Below are positions 15,270-21,650 of a DNA stretch of 32,702 nt, piece by piece. Made by a program: the position numbers and the translations under genes. Origin of the DNA: a virus. The stretch lies in the IMG/VR virus record IMGVR_UViG_3300021596_000059, positions 1-32,702 of that record; one strand, 5' to 3'. The number at the start of each line of letters is the position of its first letter. Positions within the stretch are counted from its first letter, which is position 1. Under the pieces are notes generated by a model that ran no database searches, was not told where the DNA came from, and saw only the letters and a program-made list of their open reading frames with translations.

Positions 15270-15486
15270 AGTCTTCTGGAGTAGGGGTTGGTGCATCTAC
15301 AGGTGCATCATCCTCTCCATCGTCATCCCAAAAAATCTCTGCAATGTCATAGAGTTCAAACAAGAGATTTAAGTGAGTTTCTACCATTTCGCTAGTCTTC
15401 TCGTTTAATTCAATGAGTGCTAAATTTTGGGCTTTCGCTATCAGCTTTATTTGATTTTCAATGATAGGATTTAGGTCGGTTTCCAT
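15256..15486 (-). CDS. Small acidic unknown protein, 76 aa
   Basis: I do not recognise it. The 76 residues form helices to about residue 50, followed by a very acidic and Pro-rich tail (DDDGEDDAPVDAPTPTPEDS). Such tails occur in DNA-mimic and antirestriction proteins, but also in many others, so no function is claimed. CCTAGAGAAAT precedes the start. It follows the ribbon-helix-helix gene on the minus strand at a 24-nt gap and is probably co-transcribed with it. Confidence 0.6.
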   Translation of the reverse strand: METDLNPIIENQIKLIAKAQNLALIELNEKTSEMVETHLNLLFELYDIAEIFWDDDGEDDAPVDAPTPTPEDSKRY

Positions 15487-15510
15487 GTTATTTCTCTAGG
15501 GGTAGTTTTA

Positions 15511-15657
15511 TTATACTGTTGTTTCGGGGAGGGAATCAATCCAGTCTTCTAGAACTGCGGTCATTTTCTTATCCTTAGACTCAGAGTACTTTCTAAGTTT
15601 TTCGAGTCTTTTTTCTGATAAGTTTGCGTTAAATCTCTTGCTTTTGTCAATACTCAT
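15511..15657 (-). CDS. Ribbon-helix-helix (CopG/Arc-like) DNA-binding protein
   Basis: The short product reads as a ribbon-helix-helix unit: a beta strand RFNANLS, helix A EKRLEKLRKYSESK, a turn, and helix B MTAVLEDWIDSL. Such proteins bind DNA as dimers and often repress their own promoter. I choose the ATG at 15657 (48 residues). An upstream ATG at 15693 would add 12 residues, but it lies upstream of the transcript start expected from the minus-strand TATAAT at 15690-15685. It is divergent from the GIY-YIG endonuclease gene across a symmetrical control region. Fold call moderately strong; targets inferred. Confidence 0.65.
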   Translation of the reverse strand: MSIDKSKRFNANLSEKRLEKLRKYSESKDKKMTAVLEDWIDSLPETTV

Positions 15658-15675
15658 AATCTGTATACGATATGT

Positions 15676-15706
15676 TATAATCACATTATACATTAAAAAG
15701 TGATTA
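15676..15706. promoter_or_regulatory. Divergent promoter/operator with two inverted repeats
   Basis: TATAATCACATTATA (15676-15690) is a palindrome in which each half is a perfect TATAAT -10 box, one for each strand. Overlapping it, TAATCAC (15678-15684) and GTGATTA (15700-15706) form a 7-bp inverted repeat. The layout suits binding by the dimeric ribbon-helix-helix product encoded on the minus strand, which could then control both itself and the endonuclease gene. Site use is inferred. Confidence 0.5.
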
Positions 15707-15712
15707 CGTGCA

Positions 15713-16699
15713 ATGACAGAAGATAAGGAAACGTGGATTTTGTACCGTACCGAAAATTTGTTAAATCATAAAATTTATGTTGGTGTACACAAACTTACCG
15801 ACACTTACAGGTCTAAAAATTATCTTGGAAGTGGTGATGCTTTGAAACCAGCCATTAAAAAACATGGCAGGGAAAATTTCACCAGAGTTACCCTAGCAGA
15901 GTTTAACTGTGCCGAAGATGCTTACTTAGCTGAAGAAGTTATGGTTACTCAAGAATTTGTTAATCGTCCAGATACCTATAACATGAAAGTAGGGGGAATG
16001 GGGGGTAAGGGACTTATTTTTACCAAAGAACATAGAGCAAAAATAGGGGCTGCCAATAAAGGCAGGGTAAAGAGTATCGAAACCCGATTAAAACTTAGCG
16101 CTTCCAATAAAGGGAAAGTACATAGCGAAGAGACAAAAGCTAAAATTGGAGCAAAAAATAAAGGTAACAAACATATGCTCGGTAAAAAACTTAGCGAAGA
16201 AACTAAGGCAAAAATTAGTGCGGCAGGTAAAGGTAGGGAACTAAGTGAGGAGGCGAGAGCTAGGATAGGGGAGGCAAACAGAACAAGAGTTCTAACAGCA
16301 GAATCCAGAGCAAAAATTAGTGCTGCAAATAAAGGGAATAAACACACTCTAGGCAGAAAATTAACTGACGAACACAAAGCAAAAGTCAGTGCTGCACATA
16401 GAGGTAAGATAGTATCGGAAGAAACTAGAGCTAAACTCAGCAATAGTCTTAAAGGTGTTAATGTAGGTGCTGAACATTGTCGGAGCATAGCAATAGTGAT
16501 AAACGGCAAGTACTACGGATGCGTAGCAATAGCAGCTAAAGTAGAGAAAGTGAATCGTCAAACTATAATGGATAGAGTAAAAAATACCAGACTAAGATGG
16601 GTTGATTGGCGATACGCTACAGAAGAGGAAAAATCAGGGCATCCTAGAAGTACAATTTTAATTGAGGAAATTCTAGATTTATCCACTCCCAAAAACTGA
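15713..16699 (+). CDS. GIY-YIG homing endonuclease with repeated NUMOD3-type DNA-binding modules
   Basis: A mobile site-specific nuclease. The GIY-YIG catalytic domain occupies about 1-95: WILY at 8-11, IYVG at 21-24, YLGSG at 37-41, KKHGRENF at 49-56 and a likely metal-binding Glu near 74-75. Residues 103-248 hold about eight tandem 16 to 24-residue modules of the form (F/L/S)(S/T)xExxAKIxAANKG, the NUMOD3 DNA-binding unit. The C-terminal 70 residues (VINGKYYGCVAIAAKVEKVN, then WVDWRY) resemble a NUMOD1/helix-turn-helix module. The 328-residue protein looks intact. Its 3' end runs 56 nt into the end of the minus-strand adhesin at 16644. The number of modules is higher than in phage T4 I-TevI-type enzymes. 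Confidence 0.92.
   Translation: MTEDKETWILYRTENLLNHKIYVGVHKLTDTYRSKNYLGSGDALKPAIKKHGRENFTRVTLAEFNCAEDAYLAEEVMVTQEFVNRPDTYNMKVGGMGGKGLIFTKEHRAKIGAANKGRVKSIETRLKLSASNKGKVHSEETKAKIGAKNKGNKHMLGKKLSEETKAKISAAGKGRELSEEARARIGEANRTRVLTAESRAKISAANKGNKHTLGRKLTDEHKAKVSAAHRGKIVSEETRAKLSNSLKGVNVGAEHCRSIAIVINGKYYGCVAIAAKVEKVNRQTIMDRVKNTRLRWVDWRYATEEEKSGHPRSTILIEEILDLSTPKN
16019..16456 (+). repeat. Tandem NUMOD3-coding repeats within the GIY-YIG gene
   Basis: About eight degenerate in-frame repeats encode EExxAKIxAANKG-type modules. Two carry the same inserted NKHxLGxK turn (around residues 152-158 and 209-216), which suggests that a multi-module block was duplicated as a unit rather than single modules. 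Confidence 0.8.
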
Positions 16700-18038
16700 T
16701 ATTGCTAAAATCGTATCTACGTTTAGGTAAAGGTTGTACGAAGGGTTGAAAGGTTGGAGTACCATCTTCAAGATAAACACCATTACATAAACCTAAAATA
16801 TTGCTGGCTATAATGAAGGCATTACTATTTGTGGCTGTGGCAGTTGTATAGGCTGTACTAGTGTCAATGTCTCCTGAATTTACTCTGAGTTTTACTTCAG
16901 AAGAACTCTTCTGTATCCATACATGATTCCACTGATGGATAACTGGAGTCCAAGGTACTGAAATTAATATGCTGCCATTTACACTTACCTCAAGATTATT
17001 TGAAATTGTCTTAGCTAACTTGAAAATTCCAGCTTTCTCCGTGAAAATAATAAGTCTACCATTCGTAGCTTGTGTAAAATACACAAAAGTATTCAGTGTG
17101 AACTCATTAGGAAAAACCACACCTTCATACTGCACATTGGTAGTTGAGCCACAAATAAGACACTCCGTCCCAAACAACTTATTTTCTGACTCATATTCAA
17201 TACCTACCATTGAGGATATTTTTGAATTGCTGCTCTGGTCACTTAACCTACCATTGAAATCTAAGTGTAGGAGGCTCGAACTGTTGCTTGGTGAAGTATA
17301 TGTCGCCAAATTTATCTCTGGGTCGCTGACGCGCAAAACAAGGCTATTGGAGTAGATAACTGAACTTGGCTTTAGCGTCGTGGGTATAGCTATATCTGCC
17401 TCGAACCAAATATTGTTACTTGCATCTGTAATTCTCGCAAGATTTATTGTGCTGTTGATACTCGGTAAAGTCTGCGTGTTACCGTACTCGAAAAATATCT
17501 CGCCAAGTGTACCAATTTCACGTTCTGACCACTTAGCTGCTGTCAAGCTAATGGTTGCTTGTAATGTACCACTGTTGTCGTAATATTTGGCGCTTAGTGA
17601 GCTGGGAAAAGTGTTTGTTCCCTTAAAAAGTAAGTTGAGTATCGCGTTGCTTAGCTTGGCTGTGCCGAAGTCCAGTGTCAGTGTTACACCTGTGTCTGCG
17701 TAGAGAGTCAATTCTGAGCCAGTCTCTATGGTGACATCAAGTGCAACAGTATCAAAAACAATGCCGTCAGAGGTAGTAAGACGGAGGAAAATGGGGTCTG
17801 CATAGTCGGCTATCGCCTCTCCGAAGTTGATATCATTTTCATTTTGTACTGAATTATCTGTCACGTCCCAGTAGCTTGCGTCTAATGGTAGCGCTGAGAT
17901 ACCAAACAGTGTTGAGGTGATGTTGGTATTCGTATTGTCGAGAATGGTTGCTGCTATAGGGAGAGCAGCCGATGTAATTGGTTGTTCTCGTATTACTTTT
18001 TCTGTGATGTCAACGCAAGTGCTGAAAAGGGTAGTCAT
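16644..18038 (-). CDS. Tail adhesin with C-terminal concanavalin/LamG-like domain, 464 aa
   Basis: Probably a host-recognition virion protein. Residues 1-235 are beta-rich with repeated aspartate and threonine strands and no recognised fold. About 250-440 reads as a LamG-like sandwich: LLHLDFNGRLSDQSS, the strand FTLNTFVYFTQA, HQWNHVWIQKSSSEVKLRVN and FIIASNILGLCNGVYLED. The end (KRRYDFSNISFWEWINLEFP) does not look like the usual closing strand of such domains, and it is the part that overlaps the GIY-YIG gene by 56 nt, so a mobile insertion may have altered the C-terminus. It is a single-gene minus-strand cassette. Confidence 0.7.
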   Translation of the reverse strand: MTTLFSTCVDITEKVIREQPITSAALPIAATILDNTNTNITSTLFGISALPLDASYWDVTDNSVQNENDINFGEAIADYADPIFLRLTTSDGIVFDTVALDVTIETGSELTLYADTGVTLTLDFGTAKLSNAILNLLFKGTNTFPSSLSAKYYDNSGTLQATISLTAAKWSEREIGTLGEIFFEYGNTQTLPSINSTINLARITDASNNIWFEADIAIPTTLKPSSVIYSNSLVLRVSDPEINLATYTSPSNSSSLLHLDFNGRLSDQSSNSKISSMVGIEYESENKLFGTECLICGSTTNVQYEGVVFPNEFTLNTFVYFTQATNGRLIIFTEKAGIFKLAKTISNNLEVSVNGSILISVPWTPVIHQWNHVWIQKSSSEVKLRVNSGDIDTSTAYTTATATNSNAFIIASNILGLCNGVYLEDGTPTFQPFVQPLPKRRYDFSNISFWEWINLEFPQLKLYF

Positions 18039-18114
18039 TGTTATATCTTACCATCGGAGTATTGCAAAACTGCTACAACGTATATAAAATGGCTAAATAA
18101 ATTGAGGCGATACC
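18039..18114. promoter_or_regulatory. Divergent promoter pair sharing a TTGCAA -35 element
   Basis: The palindromic TTGCAA at 18062-18067 can act as -35 on both strands. Plus strand: a 17-nt spacer, then TAAAAT at 18085-18090, ahead of the ATG at 18115. Minus strand: a 16-nt spacer, then TATAAC (18045-18040), one base before the ATG at 18038, so that transcript would be nearly leaderless. GAGGCGA precedes the plus-strand start. These are predictions by eye. Confidence 0.4.
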
Positions 18115-18474
18115 ATGCCAGACACATTAGAATCTATTTACGAAGAACTGAATAAAAACTGCGCTGTTACCGAATACCTCAACCAGCAACAGAAAGAAAA
18201 CAACGAGAATTACGTGAAGCTGATGCGTAAAAAGTGGTGGTTACTCAATCCTGATATCGTTGAGATTTCTTACCTCACGGACTTAGATACTGACTACTCT
18301 GGTTCTGATTGGGGCAGCTATCCATCGATTTTGTGGAAGACTGTATTTGATAAAGAGGGTAACGATGTTGTGTACACAAGAGATACATCAGGCTATCCTG
18401 CACTTGAGTCTGAGATTACTGACGAGGAAACTGTTATTACTGTTCGGAATCCGTACCTAGAGGATGTTGCTTAA
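18115..18474 (+). CDS. Unknown protein, 119 aa
   Basis: I do not recognise it. The 119-residue acidic protein has a helical N-terminal third (YLNQQQKENNENYVKLMRKK) and a second part with many Asp, Thr and Tyr that looks like beta strands. GAGGCGA precedes the ATG. It is the first gene of a plus-strand run and is followed by the next gene after a single base. Confidence 0.65.
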   Translation: MPDTLESIYEELNKNCAVTEYLNQQQKENNENYVKLMRKKWWLLNPDIVEISYLTDLDTDYSGSDWGSYPSILWKTVFDKEGNDVVYTRDTSGYPALESEITDEETVITVRNPYLEDVA

Positions 18475-18475
18475 C

Positions 18476-18880
18476 ATGAAAAAATTATTACGCAGTTGGA
18501 TTGAATCTCTATACGAAGCTACCGAGTCTTGGGTAGAGCCTGAATTGCCAAGTCGGGAATTTTATACTGCTGGTCGAACTTCGGAGGATGTTAGGAAAGA
18601 AGAATACATCAAGTCATGTCCTTTCAGAATTGCAATGCACCATGTAGAGAAATATTACAAAATAGCTCCCCGTTATGATGGACGCGAGAAAGATGCACCA
18701 GATTGGGTACAAACTTCATATTGGTACGTGATTCACAAACGTACAGGTATTCTTTGCGAGAAACCTTACGACTCACAACGAGAAGCAGAGAGAGCTATTA
18801 CTGACTATTGGGAGGAACACTATAAAGAGTGGGTTTCCAAGAATTTACACAAGATTGAAATACCAAATCGAAGCTGGTAG
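18476..18880 (+). CDS. Unknown protein, 134 aa
   Basis: I do not recognise it. Of two in-frame ATGs (18464 and 18476), the second is chosen because AGAGGA ends 11 nt before it, whereas it abuts the first. The product is rich in Trp, Tyr, Glu and Arg. A YWYVIHKRTGILCEKPYDSQ segment followed by an EAERAITDYWEEH helix loosely recalls the small proteins at 10517 and 14327. No membrane segment. Confidence 0.65.
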   Translation: MKKLLRSWIESLYEATESWVEPELPSREFYTAGRTSEDVRKEEYIKSCPFRIAMHHVEKYYKIAPRYDGREKDAPDWVQTSYWYVIHKRTGILCEKPYDSQREAERAITDYWEEHYKEWVSKNLHKIEIPNRSW

Positions 18881-19062
18881 TATCTCAAGCGCCGATGGGC
18901 TGTGAAGATTTATCCTGAATAATAATAACAATAATATAGGAAATCCTTGTACAGACCTTGGAAGCCTTACTGATTATAGAAGTTTGTACAAGATTATCTA
19001 GGAATTTACAATATTTGTACAAGAGTATGGTGTACAATAAGTTAAGTACAATAATACTTGAC
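18881..19062 (+). promoter_or_regulatory. Control region with an array of TTGTACAA-like palindromes
   Basis: This gene-free stretch holds five related 8-bp sites: TTGTACAG (18947), TTGTACAA (18984), TTGTACAA (19015), GTGTACAA (19030) and AAGTACAA (19044). A plausible promoter lies inside it: TTGTAC at 18984-18989, a 17-nt spacer, and TACAAT at 19007-19012. The -35 is part of one palindrome, so a protein bound there would block transcription. Two CTGTACAA copies lie 11 nt apart inside the downstream gene (19340 and 19351). Confidence 0.55.
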
Positions 19063-19695
19063 ATGAACAACTTAGATAAGGCAATATTAAAAAGACCACC
19101 AGATGTAGAAATGGCAGCGCTAGTGTTTTCCGAAACTACCTCTATAACTCTTGAGCAAGGCAGGGAAGTCTCTATGGCTATCCTACCAACGATTGCAGGG
19201 TTACAAAAATCATTAGATAAGCTACAACAGACAGTTGAAAATACCCAACGACTAACAGCGCCAAACATAGCTAGATACTTTTTAGCTAACCCACATATTT
19301 TAGAAGATTTTGAGATTGTGGAGGATGATGAGCAAGATACTGTACAAGTTCTGTACAAGGGTAGTTCTGCCAACAATGTAATTCGTCGTGCTTACAACAA
19401 AATTACTGCCGAACTCATGAAAACGTTCGGTTGCAAGGATGTATCTTTCAAAACAATGTCAGAGGCGATATTAAAAGCTTACGACTGGAAAATGATGTCT
19501 ACAAATGATTCAGTGGATATCTCTATTTTGAATGTTGCCTATAGTTTCAACAGATTATTCACTACGGCAGATATCAAGAAAGCCATACCTAGCTTAAACT
19601 GGTCAAAAGAAGAAATTTCAGATTTACTTTTAGGTAATGGTTACACACTGAGGACTTACCCTTCAAACCGAGTCAAATACTTTAAAAAACCATGA
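19063..19695 (+). CDS. Unknown protein, possible DNA-binding regulator, 210 aa
   Basis: I do not recognise the family. The ATG at 19063 (MNNLDKAILK) is chosen; in-frame ATGs at 19027 and 18958 are possible, but the latter lies upstream of the predicted promoter. Residues 40-80 contain a helix (LQKSLDKLQQTVENTQRL), about 85-130 has strands and an acidic loop, and the final 50 residues (FTTADIKKAIPSLNWSKEEI, then a YTLRTYPSNRVKYF end) look like a winged-helix unit. With the TTGTACAA array in front, an autoregulated DNA-binding protein is a reasonable guess. Its last four bases overlap the next start. Confidence 0.6.
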   Translation: MNNLDKAILKRPPDVEMAALVFSETTSITLEQGREVSMAILPTIAGLQKSLDKLQQTVENTQRLTAPNIARYFLANPHILEDFEIVEDDEQDTVQVLYKGSSANNVIRRAYNKITAELMKTFGCKDVSFKTMSEAILKAYDWKMMSTNDSVDISILNVAYSFNRLFTTADIKKAIPSLNWSKEEISDLLLGNGYTLRTYPSNRVKYFKKP

Positions 19696-20027
19696 ACAAA
19701 GTACTCACAAATTTCCGCGACCATCCCTCACTCCGCTTCGATGACCCACAATCTGTCTTCAAAATCGACGATAAAGTGTATCTTATCAGTGAAGGTGTTG
19801 TAAGACAAATTATTCCTAAGAGTGTACAACTAACTAACATCGGGGAACCTTACCGTAATTTAGTGAGGCTCAATTATTTCTTTGCTGCTGAAGCATATCT
19901 TTTCGACTTTACCGATGTACTTAACGAGCAGCATCAATTGTGTATCGACTTTGCCCCAGAAGATGAAGAAACACTGAGGCAACTAATCAGCCCTGAGACA
20001 GATGCAGAAAAGAGAATTGACGCTTAG
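19692..20027 (+). CDS. Unknown protein, 111 aa
   Basis: I do not recognise it. The 111-residue acidic protein reads as alternating beta strands to about residue 80 and then a helix. There is no signal peptide or membrane segment. Its ATGA start overlaps the upstream stop, so the two genes are translationally coupled. Confidence 0.65.
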   Translation: MNKVLTNFRDHPSLRFDDPQSVFKIDDKVYLISEGVVRQIIPKSVQLTNIGEPYRNLVRLNYFFAAEAYLFDFTDVLNEQHQLCIDFAPEDEETLRQLISPETDAEKRIDA

Positions 20028-20055
20028 TATTGGTTTGTTGTGATTCGAGGCGCTA

Positions 20056-20184
20056 ATGCTGACACTACTGCTTAACTTGGTCACTTACCTTTTACTATCC
20101 CTGCTTGCAATTATTACAGTCTGCCTCATACTATTTTTTCTGTCTCTGCTTGTTGACGGTGTAGTTGAAAGGTTTAAGAGTTAA
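20056..20184 (+). CDS. Tiny single-pass membrane protein, 42 aa
   Basis: An ATG at 20056 with GAGGCG four nt upstream opens 42 codons: a hydrophobic stretch covering about residues 2-33 (e.g. LLSLLAIITVCLILFFLSLL) and a short charged tail ending VERFKS. The length of the hydrophobic run would suit one long or tilted helix. It is followed after one base by a second small membrane gene. Function unknown. Confidence 0.55.
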   Translation: MLTLLLNLVTYLLLSLLAIITVCLILFFLSLLVDGVVERFKS

Positions 20185-20185
20185 T

Positions 20186-20278
20186 ATGTTCTCTCACCTA
20201 ATTTTGCCACTCATGATGGCGCTCGTCATCCCTGCACTTCTTGGCTACATTGCATTGAAACTTTACTTTGGTAACTAA
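20186..20278 (+). CDS. Tiny single-pass membrane protein, 30 aa
   Basis: This 30-codon frame starts MFSHLILPLMMALVIPALLG and ends KLYFGN. It begins one base after the stop of the upstream membrane gene and ends one base before the next confident start at 20280. The exact fit between neighbours supports it as a real gene despite its size. It could pair with the 42-residue protein in the membrane. Confidence 0.5.
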   Translation: MFSHLILPLMMALVIPALLGYIALKLYFGN

Positions 20279-20279
20279 T

Positions 20280-20759
20280 ATGACCGCACCACAAATTCTC
20301 GCTGTCTCTAACACCACTACCGAACTTTCGCCTGAAGAGAATGAGTTGCTCCTTTCTGCAATCAACTTGAGCAGTCAAGAAAAGAGCGTCCAAGCCGAGT
20401 TGAAGGACGTAAAGGTAAAAGTAACCCAACTGTTCACTAAACGCTTTGACACCGCAAAAACTGGCACAATCGCGAAGCTTGGCAAGAGCAGCATTCAGGT
20501 CAAGCGCAAAGCTAGCAAAGTCGTGTTGACCGATGAGCTAATTCAACTGAGAGAAACTATCGATGACGCAATCACAGACCACATTGCATCCAACGAAGGT
20601 GAAATTCTAAAGCTGAAAGAGCAAATCGAAGCTTTGCAACAACAGATTCTAGCACTGCAAATCAGTGATGAAATCTTGATGATGGAGTTTGACTTCAAAC
20701 AACGTGTTGCTGCATTGAAATCTCCTGAACCAGAATATGAAGTAGCAATTAAGGTGTGA
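20280..20759 (+). CDS. Unknown coiled-coil protein, 159 aa
   Basis: I do not recognise it. The ATG at 20280 (MTAPQILAVS) is chosen over an in-frame start at 20268 inside the upstream gene. The 159 residues are mainly helical, with a basic middle (IQVKRKASKVVL) and a heptad-like coiled coil at about 110-135 (LKEQIEALQQQILALQI). Codon use here is richer in C and G than in neighbouring genes. No catalytic motif is visible. Confidence 0.7.
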   Translation: MTAPQILAVSNTTTELSPEENELLLSAINLSSQEKSVQAELKDVKVKVTQLFTKRFDTAKTGTIAKLGKSSIQVKRKASKVVLTDELIQLRETIDDAITDHIASNEGEILKLKEQIEALQQQILALQISDEILMMEFDFKQRVAALKSPEPEYEVAIKV

Positions 20760-20760
20760 T

Positions 20761-20979
20761 ATGGCTGAATACACACAACAAATCTACTACACTGTAACAG
20801 GCAGAAGAAGGAAATCTACCCTAAAAGATTGGCTTCTGTGGTTATTATGGTTCCCTAAAGACGTGGTTGAAGAGAATGTGTTTACCGCGCAAGACATTGT
20901 ATCAACTATCTTCAAGTTTCAATATTCAGGATACGACCAAATCGAAATCATTCAAAAGCGCGGAGATAAAGAATACTAA
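20761..20979 (+). CDS. Small unknown protein, 72 aa
   Basis: I do not recognise it. The 72 residues include an amphipathic Trp-rich stretch (LKDWLLWLLWFPKDVV at about 21-36) that might touch a membrane but is short for a transmembrane helix. It starts one base after the previous stop and joins the next gene by TAATG. Confidence 0.6.
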   Translation: MAEYTQQIYYTVTGRRRKSTLKDWLLWLLWFPKDVVEENVFTAQDIVSTIFKFQYSGYDQIEIIQKRGDKEY

Positions 20980-21236
20980 TGAAACGTGACTCCCGCATCA
21001 AACATCGATTCGTCACAGTCTTCCCCGTTGACTTTTTTCGCGGTAAACATAAATGTCGTGATGGAGTTGAGCGTAGTGTTGTATGGCATAGACCTTGGAA
21101 GCTTGGAGGAGTGATTTTTATTCCTCTGTTTCAGTTTGAGATATGCCCTAGATTTGGTAATAGAGATAGCTACTGCTATTTTACCCTTAGATTTATCTGG
21201 TGGCAAATTAACGGGTATTTTTGGTACAGCAAATGA
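20979..21236 (+). CDS. Small basic aromatic-rich protein, 85 aa
   Basis: I do not recognise it. The 85-residue product is basic and unusually rich in Phe, Trp and Arg (e.g. HRPWKLGGVIFIPLFQFEIC), probably all beta. It is joined to its neighbours by TAATG upstream and ATGA downstream. No function can be proposed. Confidence 0.6.
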   Translation: MKRDSRIKHRFVTVFPVDFFRGKHKCRDGVERSVVWHRPWKLGGVIFIPLFQFEICPRFGNRDSYCYFTLRFIWWQINGYFWYSK

Positions 21237-21376
21237 GTATTCTTCACCCCAAGAAATTAGATACGATTTTCAAACAAGAAATTGCAAAGTATAGATACAA
21301 ACCCAACTGGGAATTTTTTGCTAATCCTTATAATGAACTAATCATTCCACCAATAATGGATAATCATGGAACCTAA
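21233..21376 (+). CDS. Small unknown protein, 47 aa
   Basis: A 47-codon frame starting MSILHPKKLD and ending IMDNHGT fills the gap between two confident genes, overlapping the upstream stop by 4 nt (ATGA) and the downstream start by 11 nt. This packing is the rule in the region and supports it. The product is soluble-looking with a helix at about 8-20. Function unknown. Confidence 0.5.
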   Translation: MSILHPKKLDTIFKQEIAKYRYKPNWEFFANPYNELIIPPIMDNHGT

Positions 21377-21647
21377 AAACAGAATCTACGTTGTGGCAGT
21401 CTACGCTGAAATTAGAAATAGCGAGGACACGTACAACAATATCTACACAGTTCTGCTCGATGAGCCAGATGAAACCGAGCAAGATGCAATCAACATGGGT
21501 AGAATACTTTTCGTCGCTGATGTACTGAGAGACTCAAAACTTGATGTCATGGGTGAGACTGTGATAAGTAAAGACGACATTTGCATCTGCTACATCGGAT
21601 GCAGAGAAATCACTGCTGAAGACCTTGACCCTGAGAGCTATGAGTAA
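21366..21647 (+). CDS. Small acidic unknown protein, 93 aa
   Basis: I do not recognise it. The 93-residue acidic protein has a beta-alpha look (RIYVVAVYAEI, then a helix near 40-55) and two cysteines late in the chain. It overlaps the preceding gene by 11 nt and lies 3 nt before the nucleotidyltransferase gene, so the two are probably co-translated. Confidence 0.6.
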   Translation: MEPKNRIYVVAVYAEIRNSEDTYNNIYTVLLDEPDETEQDAINMGRILFVADVLRDSKLDVMGETVISKDDICICYIGCREITAEDLDPESYE

Positions 21648-21650
21648 ATT

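Noticed and set aside
15976-16509. Minus-strand 177-codon open frame
   Set aside because: It is the complement of the NUMOD3 repeats; its regular Leu/Ala pattern arises from those repeats.
18940-19052. Cyanobacterial LexA boxes
   Set aside because: The sites share GTAC but do not fit the two-half-site spacing of the consensus I recall; the palindrome TTGTACAA is a better description.
18885-19376. Minus-strand 163-codon open frame
   Set aside because: It is antisense to the 19063 gene and its promoter region, rich in Ser/Cys/Ile in a way typical of shadow frames, and has no ribosome-binding site.
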